Source: a virus. From it: a stretch of DNA of 41,504 bases. The position numbers and the translations under genes were made by a program. Of this stretch, positions 15,740 to 22,135 are shown in pieces. The notes beneath the pieces are model-generated. The model had not been told where the DNA came from. It was given only the letters and a program-made list of their open reading frames with translations, and did no database searches. Position 1 is the first letter of the stretch, and the number at the start of each line of letters is the position of its first letter. Location of the stretch: the IMG/VR virus record IMGVR_UViG_3300020053_000022, positions 1 to 41,504 of that record, one strand, 5' to 3'.

Positions 15740-16168
15740 TTAAGTTTGAAACCGCCAGCCAGGGTGTCCTGTTTCTTTACAAGCCACTTCTTTAAAGATT
15801 CTTTCTTTGCTTTTGTAGTGTAACCGTGTTACAACAGTTCTACAATATCCTGAGCCTTGTGGAAACGTGGATAGTATTTGTACTACTCCGTTTGTTCCTG
15901 TAGTATTATTATACCAACTAGTCGTCTGTCCGTTTTCAGAATTATCTAATGCAAAGAATAATGCACGTTCTTGTTTCATACGGTCTTGTGTTGGAAGCCT
16001 ATACCAATGCCATTTAGTTAAGTTAACAACCATACCAAAATACCCGTTGGTTGGTTGGTATGTAGATTGTACACTTGCATTAGCAGTCTGTGACGTTGTT
16101 ACGTCTGAACCAGTTGTGCTACATGCACTAGTAAGGGCTATCAACAATATACCAACGAGAGCTCTCAT
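15740..16168 (-). CDS. Predicted lipoprotein 3
   Basis: 142 aa from the ATG at 16168 (AAAGGAAAAGATT upstream). The signal peptide MRALVGILLIALTSAC ends in a lipobox (LTSAC), so Cys16 should be lipidated. The mature part has a Gln/Ser/Thr-rich linker and then a compact domain with Trp, Tyr and Cys residues (YCRTVVTRLHYKSKERIF). No family recognised. It overlaps lipoprotein 2 by 41 bp and is last of three lipoprotein genes. Confidence 0.75.
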   Translation of the reverse strand: MRALVGILLIALTSACSTTGSDVTTSQTANASVQSTYQPTNGYFGMVVNLTKWHWYRLPTQDRMKQERALFFALDNSENGQTTSWYNNTTGTNGVVQILSTFPQGSGYCRTVVTRLHYKSKERIFKEVACKETGHPGWRFQT

Positions 16169-16463
16169 AATCTTTTCCTTTAAATAAACAAGCATAGCCT
16201 TTTCTTTCAACCATCTTGCCGTTAATATAAACAGAATACCAGTGTTCTTTGCAGTTAGTTCCTAACCCCATCTTAGGAGGGATTAACTTCTTTACTAGAC
16301 TGTCTGAACATGTTAGAGTCGTTTCACTGCTAACAGTTTCATCATTAGACTTTTTAATGATTTGATCTGTTTCACAATACTGCATCTGAGTTTTGCCCAA
16401 AGGAGGTGTCGTGCTACAAGCCGACACTCCGAGGATTAGACCAAGTAACAGGAGTATCCTCAT
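16128..16463 (-). CDS. Predicted lipoprotein 2
   Basis: 111 aa. Signal peptide MRILLLLGLILGVSAC with lipobox VSAC. The mature domain is about 95 aa with four Cys residues (QYCETD, LTCSDS, TNCKEH, YACLF) that could form two disulfides in the periplasm. It lacks homologs I can name. One base separates it from lipoprotein 1, and it overlaps lipoprotein 3. Confidence 0.75.
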   Translation of the reverse strand: MRILLLLGLILGVSACSTTPPLGKTQMQYCETDQIIKKSNDETVSSETTLTCSDSLVKKLIPPKMGLGTNCKEHWYSVYINGKMVERKGYACLFKGKDYESSRWYIVDSPY

Positions 16464-16464
16464 G

Positions 16465-16944
16465 TTACTGACTCTTTGATTGTGCTAATAGTGAATCGAA
16501 TACTTCTTTCGGCATTCTTAGTTTGACGAAAGTATATTGTTTACCTGCATATACAAATGTAGAACGTTCTTCTTCAAGGTGTTGTGTAATTGGTGTGTTA
16601 TCTACCTTGTATGAAATAAACGTTTTTGTATCTTTAGTATCATTGTTAAACTGCATAGTTGTTTCACTATTCACTCTACCATTAATACGTTTTGCAAAGT
16701 TGTTCATTGCGATAGCATACATTTGTTCTTCTGCGGCTTGTTGGAAAATACTTTCTCCAGCACCACATGCATATGCATACTCTTTTTCCCACCAGAACCA
16801 ACCTTCGGTTCCTGACTGAGCACAGTTTGCATACCATTTAGGTTGTGCATATGTATCTCGTTCTGCAATAGTTGTCATACTTGAACAAGCACCCAACATA
16901 GATACAAGAGTACCTGCCATTGCTAGTTTCATTATTGCCTTCAT
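16465..16944 (-). CDS. Predicted lipoprotein 1, LPP20-like
   Basis: 159 aa. Signal peptide ends in a lipobox (MLGAC); the mature part contains WFWWEKEYAYACGAGESIFQ followed by a helix rich in Ala (QAAEEQMYAIAMNNFAKRI) and TFISYKVDNTPI. The order (Y-A-x-G, then Ala-rich helix, then beta) resembles LPP20/FlgO-type lipoprotein domains, though identity is not certain. It heads the three-gene lipoprotein operon, with AGGAGG before the ATG and a palindrome-containing sigma70 promoter upstream. Confidence 0.75.
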   Translation of the reverse strand: MKAIMKLAMAGTLVSMLGACSSMTTIAERDTYAQPKWYANCAQSGTEGWFWWEKEYAYACGAGESIFQQAAEEQMYAIAMNNFAKRINGRVNSETTMQFNNDTKDTKTFISYKVDNTPITQHLEEERSTFVYAGKQYTFVKLRMPKEVFDSLLAQSKSQ

Positions 16945-16985
16945 TATAAGCCTCCTTGTTTTGCCTATTTGTTAATTATGTATAT

Positions 16986-17014
16986 ACTATAGCACCATTA
17001 AATGCTATAGTCAA
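16986..17014 (-). promoter_or_regulatory. Sigma70-type promoter with inverted repeat
   Basis: Minus-strand -35 TTGACT (17009-17014), 17-bp spacer, -10 TATAGT (16986-16991). A perfect 8-bp inverted repeat, CTATAGCA (16987-16994) and TGCTATAG (17003-17010), overlaps both hexamers and could be an operator. Confidence 0.75.
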
Positions 17015-17033
17015 CCTTTTGTTTACCAAAATA

Positions 17034-17120
17034 TTAATTACAATTTGCCACACAGATCATAAAAAATTCTGATCCAATAATTTTTACTACTACAGTAAGT
17101 AAAAATATACCTTCAATCAT
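17034..17120 (-). CDS. 28-aa membrane peptide
   Basis: Short gene with a strong Shine-Dalgarno (AGGAGGAACTA) directly before the ATG, which overlaps the stop of the upstream 150-aa gene by one base (TAATG). The peptide has an uninterrupted hydrophobic stretch (GIFLLTVVVKIIG) and two Cys near the end. It looks like a single-span membrane microprotein. Evidence is the ribosome binding site and coupling only. Confidence 0.55.
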   Translation of the reverse strand: MIEGIFLLTVVVKIIGSEFFMICVANCN

Positions 17121-17572
17121 TAGTTCCTCCTCATCTGTGCGATTTCAGTTGCTTGTTTTGATCCTGTTTTATCATCGTCGTCTGCAAATACAGGAACAAG
17201 ATTGGATTTATGCATCATAGCAATACCTACAAGTCTACGTTCGCCTGTGTACTGCATTGTTTCTTTTTTGGTACACGGCTCAAACCCACCTTTAGAAACA
17301 TAACTTGGAATATTTTCTGTTTCTCTAACATAAGGCCCACTATAATGCCACGGAGTTTGTGTTACTGTTTCTGTTTTGGTTTTAAGTTGACCGTGAATAT
17401 ATAATACATAATCATCAAAAGACATCATTTGATTTTTCAAACCCAATCGTTTCATTTCTTTATTATGAATTCGATGTTGTTCTTGCCATTTGGCAATTTT
17501 AGCCTTTGTAGGTTTAGACTTTTTTACTCTAGTATTAAGAGTTGTAAGTCCTCGTGCTAAATGCATAGTCAT
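17120..17572 (-). CDS. Conserved T4-like phage hypothetical protein
   Basis: 150 aa. LARGLTTLNTRVKK at the N-terminus, MSFDDYVLYIHG in the middle, then ETENIPSYVSKGG and YTGERRLVGIAMMHKSNLVPV near the C-terminus. I recall this order from small proteins of marine T4-like phages without assigned function. An alternative ATG lies two codons in. It is driven by the sigma70 promoter at 17607-17635 just downstream of the tmRNA. Confidence 0.7.
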   Translation of the reverse strand: MTMHLARGLTTLNTRVKKSKPTKAKIAKWQEQHRIHNKEMKRLGLKNQMMSFDDYVLYIHGQLKTKTETVTQTPWHYSGPYVRETENIPSYVSKGGFEPCTKKETMQYTGERRLVGIAMMHKSNLVPVFADDDDKTGSKQATEIAQMRRN

Positions 17573-17606
17573 AATAATGTTGCCTCTATGTTACTTTAAT
17601 TACTTT

Positions 17607-17635
17607 ATTGTAACGTAATGATAACATTTTGTCAA
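17607..17635 (-). promoter_or_regulatory. Sigma70-type promoter
   Basis: Minus-strand -35 TTGACA (17630-17635), 17-bp spacer, -10 TACAAT (17607-17612), between the tmRNA 3' region and the 150-aa gene. Confidence 0.75.
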
Positions 17636-17663
17636 GAAGTATTTTACCAATATCTATGAAAGT

Positions 17664-18003
17664 GTAACGTTGCTTCTGTTGCCAAGTGCAACGTTACCAA
17701 AACTCCTACGTGCTTATTACTAAGCCGCTAATGCCATTTCTGGCGCTGTATTTGCGTTTGCATTTACAAAGTTTCTTCGCGATAACCGTGCTTAGATCCG
17801 GATAACTCCACTAACTCTATTAACTACCAGTCGATCCTGATCACCCCCATCATAAACACACTGGTTGGACCTGATCCCAACTTCAGTCTTTCGACTTACC
17901 GAGTATGTTTCAACTCTGCCTTTCCCCCTTCAGGCAATGTGTTTATGGTGGAGGTGCCGGGAATCGCACCCGGGTCCTGCATAGCGTTTGAATTGCTTCA
18001 ACG
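17664..18003 (-). ncRNA. ssrA: Circularly permuted (two-piece) tmRNA
   Basis: Gene order on the minus strand is acceptor piece, intervening segment, coding piece. The acceptor piece ends with a T arm (CCGGG TGCGATT CCCGG) and CACCTCC-ACCA (CCA at 17946-17948). The coding piece starts near 17848 with GGGGGTG, which pairs with CACCTCC to form the 7-bp acceptor stem, and goes on as ATCAGGATCGACTGG, like canonical tmRNA 5' ends. The tag frame runs 17761-17720 and would read ANANTAPEMALAA then TAG, with GCA as likely resume codon. TAAACACA (minus strand, 17938-17945) and TGTGTTTA (17853-17860) pair across the intervening segment, extending the acceptor helix. A 10-bp stem (17664-17673 / 17688-17697) closes the 3' end. 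Permuted tmRNAs are known from alphaproteobacteria. End positions are approximate. Confidence 0.9.
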
Positions 18004-18012
18004 TTATGAGTA

Positions 18013-18043
18013 TATTTATACACTCATTATGCGGCTATGTCAA
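18013..18043 (-). promoter_or_regulatory. Overlapping sigma70 and late promoters for tmRNA
   Basis: Minus-strand -35 TTGACA (18038-18043, inside the last codons of the upstream gene), 17-bp spacer, -10 TATAAA (18015-18020), which is also the first six bases of the exact late octamer TATAAATA (18013-18020). Transcription from either would start about 10 bases before the acceptor piece. Confidence 0.8.
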
Positions 18044-18332
18044 GTTCTTTTTCTACTTTTTCTTTTGTTTTTGAATTTGGATTCTTTAAAGGTTCTAACC
18101 AACTGTCGGCAATGTATGCTTTTGGGCTAGGTCCAAACAGACTAGATAAGTCTTCTGCTTCAATCCACCAATAGTGATCTGTAATAGGGCATTGGCAGGG
18201 CATACCTCTAAACTCAAACTGTTCTCCTTGTTTGAATTTACCAATGTAGTCTACAACTTTAACAATACGTCCAATATTCTCAGGACGTACAGAATATATG
18301 ATTTGGGCTAAGTCGCCTTTGTTACACTTCAT
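18027..18332 (-). CDS. Hypothetical protein
   Basis: 101 aa from the ATG at 18332 (MKCNKGDLAQII); an in-frame start at 18434 would extend through the divergent promoter and gene. Beta-rich N-terminal half (GDLAQIIYSV, RIVKVVDYIG, QFEFRGMPCQ), probably a small SH3-like barrel. Function unknown. Its last codons carry the tmRNA -35 element. Confidence 0.6.
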   Translation of the reverse strand: MKCNKGDLAQIIYSVRPENIGRIVKVVDYIGKFKQGEQFEFRGMPCQCPITDHYWWIEAEDLSSLFGPSPKAYIADSWLEPLKNPNSKTKEKVEKELDIAA

Positions 18333-18348
18333 AATACTATTTAATAAG

Positions 18349-18356
18349 TATAAATT
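18349..18356 (+). promoter_or_regulatory. Late promoter-like octamer (TATAAATT)
   Basis: One mismatch to TATAAATA, 15 bp upstream of the plus-strand ATG at 18372, with AAAGG between. Confidence 0.5.
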
Positions 18357-18371
18357 AAAAGAAAGGTCAAT

Positions 18372-18626
18372 ATGGCTAAAATGCGTATGTTCCATTTTTG
18401 GAATGAAAAAGGTGATGAAAAAGATACAGAACAATTAAGTTTAACAAGAGCAGTGAAGGCTGTACAAAGTGATTTCAAAGATATGTTTATTGGTGTGAAA
18501 TACATTAGTAAAAAAGGTAAAGAAATTGTAGAAACAATAAAGTTACCTTGGGGTAGAAAAGTTAGACAAGCAATCGCTACTGAGAAGAAGAGAGCTGAGA
18601 TGAAAGCTAGATTAGCCTCACGTTAA
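18372..18626 (+). CDS. Small basic hypothetical protein
   Basis: 84 aa, starting with MAKMRMFHFWNEKGDEKD, then a helix-strand segment (TRAVKAVQSDFKDMFIGVKY) and a basic C-terminal helix. Family not recognised. AAAGG precedes the ATG. It lies alone on the plus strand and abuts the convergent cold-shock gene with no gap. Confidence 0.65.
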   Translation: MAKMRMFHFWNEKGDEKDTEQLSLTRAVKAVQSDFKDMFIGVKYISKKGKEIVETIKLPWGRKVRQAIATEKKRAEMKARLASR

Positions 18627-18854
18627 TTATTTGTTAAAATTATCTGGTATTGCAAGATTGCCAGCAATCATTCGTCCACGGTTGTCAACCATTTCAAATT
18701 CAAGCATCATCTTGTTTTGAATATTTGTAATTTGTGCGGCGTTGAAGGCACTAACATGTACGAATACATCTTGTCCACCTTCTGATGGAGTAATAAATCC
18801 GTAGCCCTTTTTTGCATCAAACCACTTTAAAATGCCATGTGTTTTATCGCTCAT
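18627..18854 (-). CDS. Cold-shock domain protein
   Basis: 75 aa, typical CspA length. [20 protein letters not shown] includes RNP1 (KGYGFI), and DVFVHVSAF is RNP2. These OB-fold proteins bind single-stranded RNA/DNA and melt mRNA structure. The loop after RNP2 ([18 protein letters not shown]) is slightly divergent from bacterial CspA. Its single-gene unit is bounded by the convergent 84-aa gene. Confidence 0.93.
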   Translation of the reverse strand: MSDKTHGILKWFDAKKGYGFITPSEGGQDVFVHVSAFNAAQITNIQNKMMLEFEMVDNRGRMIAGNLAIPDNFNK

Positions 18855-18928
18855 ATGTTTAGTTTATTTCCTTAATTTAACAATTTAAGTATTGCTATTA
18901 ACAAGTATTTAGTGATTTTTAATCAAAA

Positions 18929-18958
18929 AAATAGCACGACCCGGTATTGGGCCGTGCT
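18929..18958 (-). terminator. Intrinsic terminator
   Basis: Minus-strand hairpin with stem TAGCACGGCCC / GGGTCGTGCTA (one G-U pair that only forms on this strand), then TTTTTTT. It ends the transcript of the 59-aa basic protein. Confidence 0.85.
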
Positions 18959-18970
18959 ACTTTATAGAAA

Positions 18971-19150
18971 CTACATTGAGTTCTTTTTTTCCTGAATTTC
19001 AGCACGTCTCGCTTTAGTAAGTTTACCAAGTTCGCCTAGTGCTTTTCTTGCTCTTGCCGCGGCCGCTTTAACACCCTTAGTTTCGAAAGACTCGCTTTCA
19101 GCTAAGTATGATTCCATTGCCGTTTTAATCGCTTCATGATGTTGTGACAT
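18971..19150 (-). CDS. Small basic histone-like protein
   Basis: 59 aa, too short for many gene callers. It begins MSQHHEAIKTAMESYLAES, then KGVKAAAARARKALGELGKL and a Lys/Arg-rich C-terminus. Helical, basic and Ala-rich; it resembles small histone H1-like proteins that are common in marine T4-like phages. Probably nucleic-acid binding. GGAGATAATT precedes the ATG, a terminator follows, and a degenerate late octamer (AGTAAATA, 19181-19188) lies upstream. Confidence 0.75.
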   Translation of the reverse strand: MSQHHEAIKTAMESYLAESESFETKGVKAAAARARKALGELGKLTKARRAEIQEKKNSM

Positions 19151-19225
19151 AATTATCTCCTATTGTGTTTAACACGCATTTATTTACTGTTATAGTATCT
19201 AAGGCGTGTTAAATGTGGTTTAAAG

Positions 19226-20293
19226 TTAGAACTTGTATTTGATACTTGCTAACACTTGCTGTGTTTCAGCATGAGCCGCACCAGTAAATACGTTTGTTCC
19301 GCTTTTATCGTGATAATATAGACCCATTTCAATACCGTCCTGCTTGTCAGCACGTCTTGTTGAATCGTAATCTGTTACAATATTATGAACAATACCATAG
19401 TAGTTTCCATCATATCCAAGATCATCGTTTTCAGTTCTGTGTGCTGTAACGTATGTTGATTGTGTTACGCTATACATTACGCCATAATCCAAACGATCAT
19501 CTTTAGTGTATGTGCCTGTGTTACCATCGTCCCACAGTTCAACACCCCATAACATTGGAACACCAAATCTGTGTAGGCTTCCACCAATGGAGTAACCTTC
19601 TTGATCTGCTGTGCCAGCATCTTCAACACCGTCGATACGCATATAAGAAACATCAGCATAACCTAGTAGGCTAACTGTACCTGTGTAATAACCAACGTTG
19701 CCATCGTTATCCCAACCTAGTGAAACACCCCATGGCTGTTCTCTATCTAGTCTATATGAATCAAAATCAAATTCATTATCATATTCCCAACCACCAAATG
19801 TTAACACAGTCTTTTCTCTGTGATCAATTCTGTAGTTTGTTTCTGTAAAGATAAGCGGAGCACTAATCTTTGGAGTTTTTGCAAATCCCATTCTTTGTGC
19901 ATCAGTTTCACCAAGATAAATTCTTGCTGTGTCGTTACCAAAACCTAATTGCTTTTCTACCATTGTGTTGTTTAAACTAGTGTCAAGTGCATAGTGTGAA
20001 TCATATTTAAATGAACCGCCTGCCCAATTGATGTTTAAATTGTTTTCTGGTAAATCAGTTTCAATTCCAAGTTGTAGTTCACCACGTGAGTCCCAACCTG
20101 AATCATAAGTCTTGTCATCATAAAATCCTTCTACATTACCATTGACAAAAAAGCCATTTGGAATGTTAGGCATACTATTCTCTAAAGCCTCTACACGACT
20201 TTCAAGATTTTTGTTTTGATCTGTTCCGTCTGCTAATACCATACTAGATAATAAGCTGAATAGAATAGTCAAAGTTGCTACTTGTTTTTTCAT
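19226..20293 (-). CDS. Outer-membrane porin-like beta-barrel protein
   Basis: 355 aa. Sec signal peptide (MKKQVATLTILFSLLSSMVLA), a short periplasmic heptad segment (LESRVEALENSM), then many amphipathic strands with alternating aromatics, and the terminal phenylalanine motif of outer-membrane proteins (SIKYKF). Size and style match a 16-strand general porin. It would insert into the host outer membrane through BamA. It could replace or mask host porins used as receptors, or change nutrient uptake. A terminator lies just upstream, so it is probably controlled independently. Confidence 0.8.
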   Translation of the reverse strand: MKKQVATLTILFSLLSSMVLADGTDQNKNLESRVEALENSMPNIPNGFFVNGNVEGFYDDKTYDSGWDSRGELQLGIETDLPENNLNINWAGGSFKYDSHYALDTSLNNTMVEKQLGFGNDTARIYLGETDAQRMGFAKTPKISAPLIFTETNYRIDHREKTVLTFGGWEYDNEFDFDSYRLDREQPWGVSLGWDNDGNVGYYTGTVSLLGYADVSYMRIDGVEDAGTADQEGYSIGGSLHRFGVPMLWGVELWDDGNTGTYTKDDRLDYGVMYSVTQSTYVTAHRTENDDLGYDGNYYGIVHNIVTDYDSTRRADKQDGIEMGLYYHDKSGTNVFTGAAHAETQQVLASIKYKF

Positions 20294-20313
20294 TATATTT
20301 TAATTTCCTTATT

Positions 20314-20352
20314 TTATTCGAATAAAAAAGACCTCAATGATTAAGGTCTTTT
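20314..20352 (-). terminator. Intrinsic terminator before porin gene
   Basis: Minus-strand hairpin AAAAGACCT / AGGTCTTTT with a 9-nt loop followed by TTATT. It ends transcripts from the spike gene cluster. Confidence 0.8.
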
Positions 20353-20388
20353 AGTAATAGAAATTCTATTGTAGAATCTCTTCGATAT

Positions 20389-20396
20389 TATTTATG
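20389..20396 (-). promoter_or_regulatory. Late promoter-like octamer (CATAAATA)
   Basis: Minus-strand octamer overlapping a TGCACTC/GAGTGCA hairpin. It sits upstream of the terminator, so its transcripts would have to pass the terminator to reach the porin gene. Significance uncertain. Confidence 0.35.
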
Positions 20397-20425
20397 CACT
20401 CAAAGAGTGCAGTTTATAAAAGTGG

Positions 20426-21490
20426 TTAGCCAGTTGCATATCCATTAGCACCCAATACAGTTTGTGCCCATGGATATTTTGGTAGTCCGGTTCTACTTCC
20501 ATTGGAACCCCAAGCTATTTTAGCACCTCTAATATCAATGTGCGTAAATGAATTGTATATACCAATTGCAGTAAACCCTGCGTTGATTGCTTCTTGTATG
20601 AATTTTTGTCTTTCTGCTGTTGTTAATCCTGTTTGAACAACATCAACAGCATTGCCTAACATGTGTTGACTTTTCTTAGATCCGCCAACTTTTGAATTGT
20701 ATTCCGGACTTCTATATCCGCTAGTAATAGTTAATTGAAATCCCATTGCTTGAGATAATTTTTCTAAGTTGCTTACAACTTGTGGTTTAACTCTGCTGTC
20801 AACGTGTGGTAACCATTTAATATATTGACCATTTTCGTTTGATGGTTGCTTACTTGGAACATCTTCTACTGCCGCCTCAGGTGGAGCAGATGCTACTGCT
20901 GGACTTGATGGTGCAGGTTGTGGACCCGCAGTATCTGTTACACCTGCACTACCGCCGGTAATTACAGGACTCTTATTACCACGTCTAGCAGTTGGGATAC
21001 CACCATCGCCGTATTCTACTGCTTCTGTTGTATCTGGATCAACACCATTATCTCTTTCAATCTTACGACCAATAATAATGTCTGCAGATTCTACTACATC
21101 AAGTGTAACTTTTTCAAAGCCCATTGCCGCGGCAACTAAATTACTTTGTGCGTTAGCTTGTTCTTCTGCTCCTGCTTGTGGATCAGCAATTACATTAGTA
21201 CTGCCTGTGATTATAACTGCTTTATAAGGAGCATCTGTGTCAATGCTATCCCCAAGCCTAGCTGTTAGTATATTGTTAGTAATATCTATAGTTGACCCTG
21301 TTATAATCTTTCCTATGTGTCCGCAATCAGTTTCAACTAGATCACCTAGTCTTGCTGTGGGTACATTGTTAGTAAGAACAGTTGGACTACCTGTAATGAT
21401 AGTGCCGCCGACACCCAAAGGCACAACATGACTAGGATGATAACAAGTCCCGTCTGTTCTGTCTCCAATTTTTGCTACTGGTTGTCCCAT
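20426..21490 (-). CDS. PAAR-repeat spike protein fused to M15 peptidase
   Basis: 354 aa. Residues 1-100 are PAAR: GVGGTIITGSPTVLTNNVPT, ARLGDLVETDCGH and a second similar repeat (STIDITNNILTARLGD), which cap the central spike of contractile tails. A Pro/Ala-rich linker (about 185-215) leads to an M15-type domain: TSGYRSPEYNSKVGGS, SQHMLGNAVDV (His and Asp ligands) and FTHIDIRG (His). This is a D,D-carboxypeptidase/endolysin fold that cleaves peptidoglycan stems. The fusion makes a self-sharpening, wall-cutting tip, doing the job of T4 gp5 lysozyme with gp5.4. TAG|ATG abutment couples it to the upstream gene. Confidence 0.85.
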   Translation of the reverse strand: MGQPVAKIGDRTDGTCYHPSHVVPLGVGGTIITGSPTVLTNNVPTARLGDLVETDCGHIGKIITGSTIDITNNILTARLGDSIDTDAPYKAVIITGSTNVIADPQAGAEEQANAQSNLVAAAMGFEKVTLDVVESADIIIGRKIERDNGVDPDTTEAVEYGDGGIPTARRGNKSPVITGGSAGVTDTAGPQPAPSSPAVASAPPEAAVEDVPSKQPSNENGQYIKWLPHVDSRVKPQVVSNLEKLSQAMGFQLTITSGYRSPEYNSKVGGSKKSQHMLGNAVDVVQTGLTTAERQKFIQEAINAGFTAIGIYNSFTHIDIRGAKIAWGSNGSRTGLPKYPWAQTVLGANGYATG

Positions 21491-22135
21491 CTATGCCGCT
21501 CCTGTTGGAAATGTTTCATCTAGTTGTGCTTGTGTACCATATATTCTATATAGTTTTAAACCTTCGCTCATATAATCATATTGAACGTCTTTGTACGGAA
21601 GTTTCTTGTTAACATTAAAATTAACAATACTACCATTTGATTGTATTTGTAAATTCTTTTCAGGCTTGTCACTTTTTGCTGTTGACTTAGGTGGTTCGTC
21701 TGCTGGTATATCACCAAGTAATTTCTTAGCATTATTAATCTTTTCTTCAAGTTCCCCTAATGATGCAAGTTCACTAATCTTTCTTGTATCTAATCCTCCA
21801 AGGCCAGTAAAAAAGCCACCAATTGAAGCACTTGTATTTGATATTGCAGTTTTAGCAAGAGAGAGTGCATTAGCAGTAGAGTCTTTAATTGAATCTGGTA
21901 TAAGACTATTCATTGAAGTTGGTAGTACTGGTTGATCTGCTGTTGGATCTGGTATGCCAAACCCTGGTAAACTTGCTTCTGGAAGATCTGGAAACCTTTC
22001 AGCAATTAATGTTGGATCACCAAATACTTCAGTTTCTACACCGTCAAGGTTTACTATCTTACTATCTAATTTAGTATTAACATTGAAGTTAACAAGTTGA
22101 CTGTTAGCTTTTAGTTGTACTTTAGGTACACTCAT
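21491..22135 (-). CDS. Probable baseplate protein with terminal repeats (2)
   Basis: 214 aa. Residues 6-48 and 163-209 are copies of a ~45-residue repeat with the motif [SN]-x-x-V-N-F-N-V and an ending of L/I-x-x-x-F-P. The middle is Pro/Ser-rich and then helical. No enzyme motif. Placement directly before the PAAR-M15 spike and a one-base overlap with its sister gene suggest a spike or baseplate part. An in-frame Gly/Phe-rich segment (IGGFFTGLGGLD) lies mid-protein. Confidence 0.6.
   Translation of the reverse strand: MSVPKVQLKANSQLVNFNVNTKLDSKIVNLDGVETEVFGDPTLIAERFPDLPEASLPGFGIPDPTADQPVLPTSMNSLIPDSIKDSTANALSLAKTAISNTSASIGGFFTGLGGLDTRKISELASLGELEEKINNAKKLLGDIPADEPPKSTAKSDKPEKNLQIQSNGSIVNFNVNKKLPYKDVQYDYMSEGLKLYRIYGTQAQLDETFPTGAA
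21509..21649 (-). repeat. SNG-VNFNV repeat, copy 4
   Basis: Codes for residues 163-209 of the 214-aa protein; starts QIQSNGSIVNFNVNKKL. Confidence 0.7.
21992..22120 (-). repeat. SNG-VNFNV repeat, copy 3
   Basis: Codes for residues 6-48 of the 214-aa protein; starts VQLKANSQLVNFNVNTKL. The most divergent copy. Confidence 0.6.

Noticed and set aside
17881-17945. Separate small RNA or tRNA between the tmRNA pieces
   Set aside because: The segment folds as the intervening loop of the permuted tmRNA, closed by TAAACACA/TGTGTTTA; no cloverleaf.
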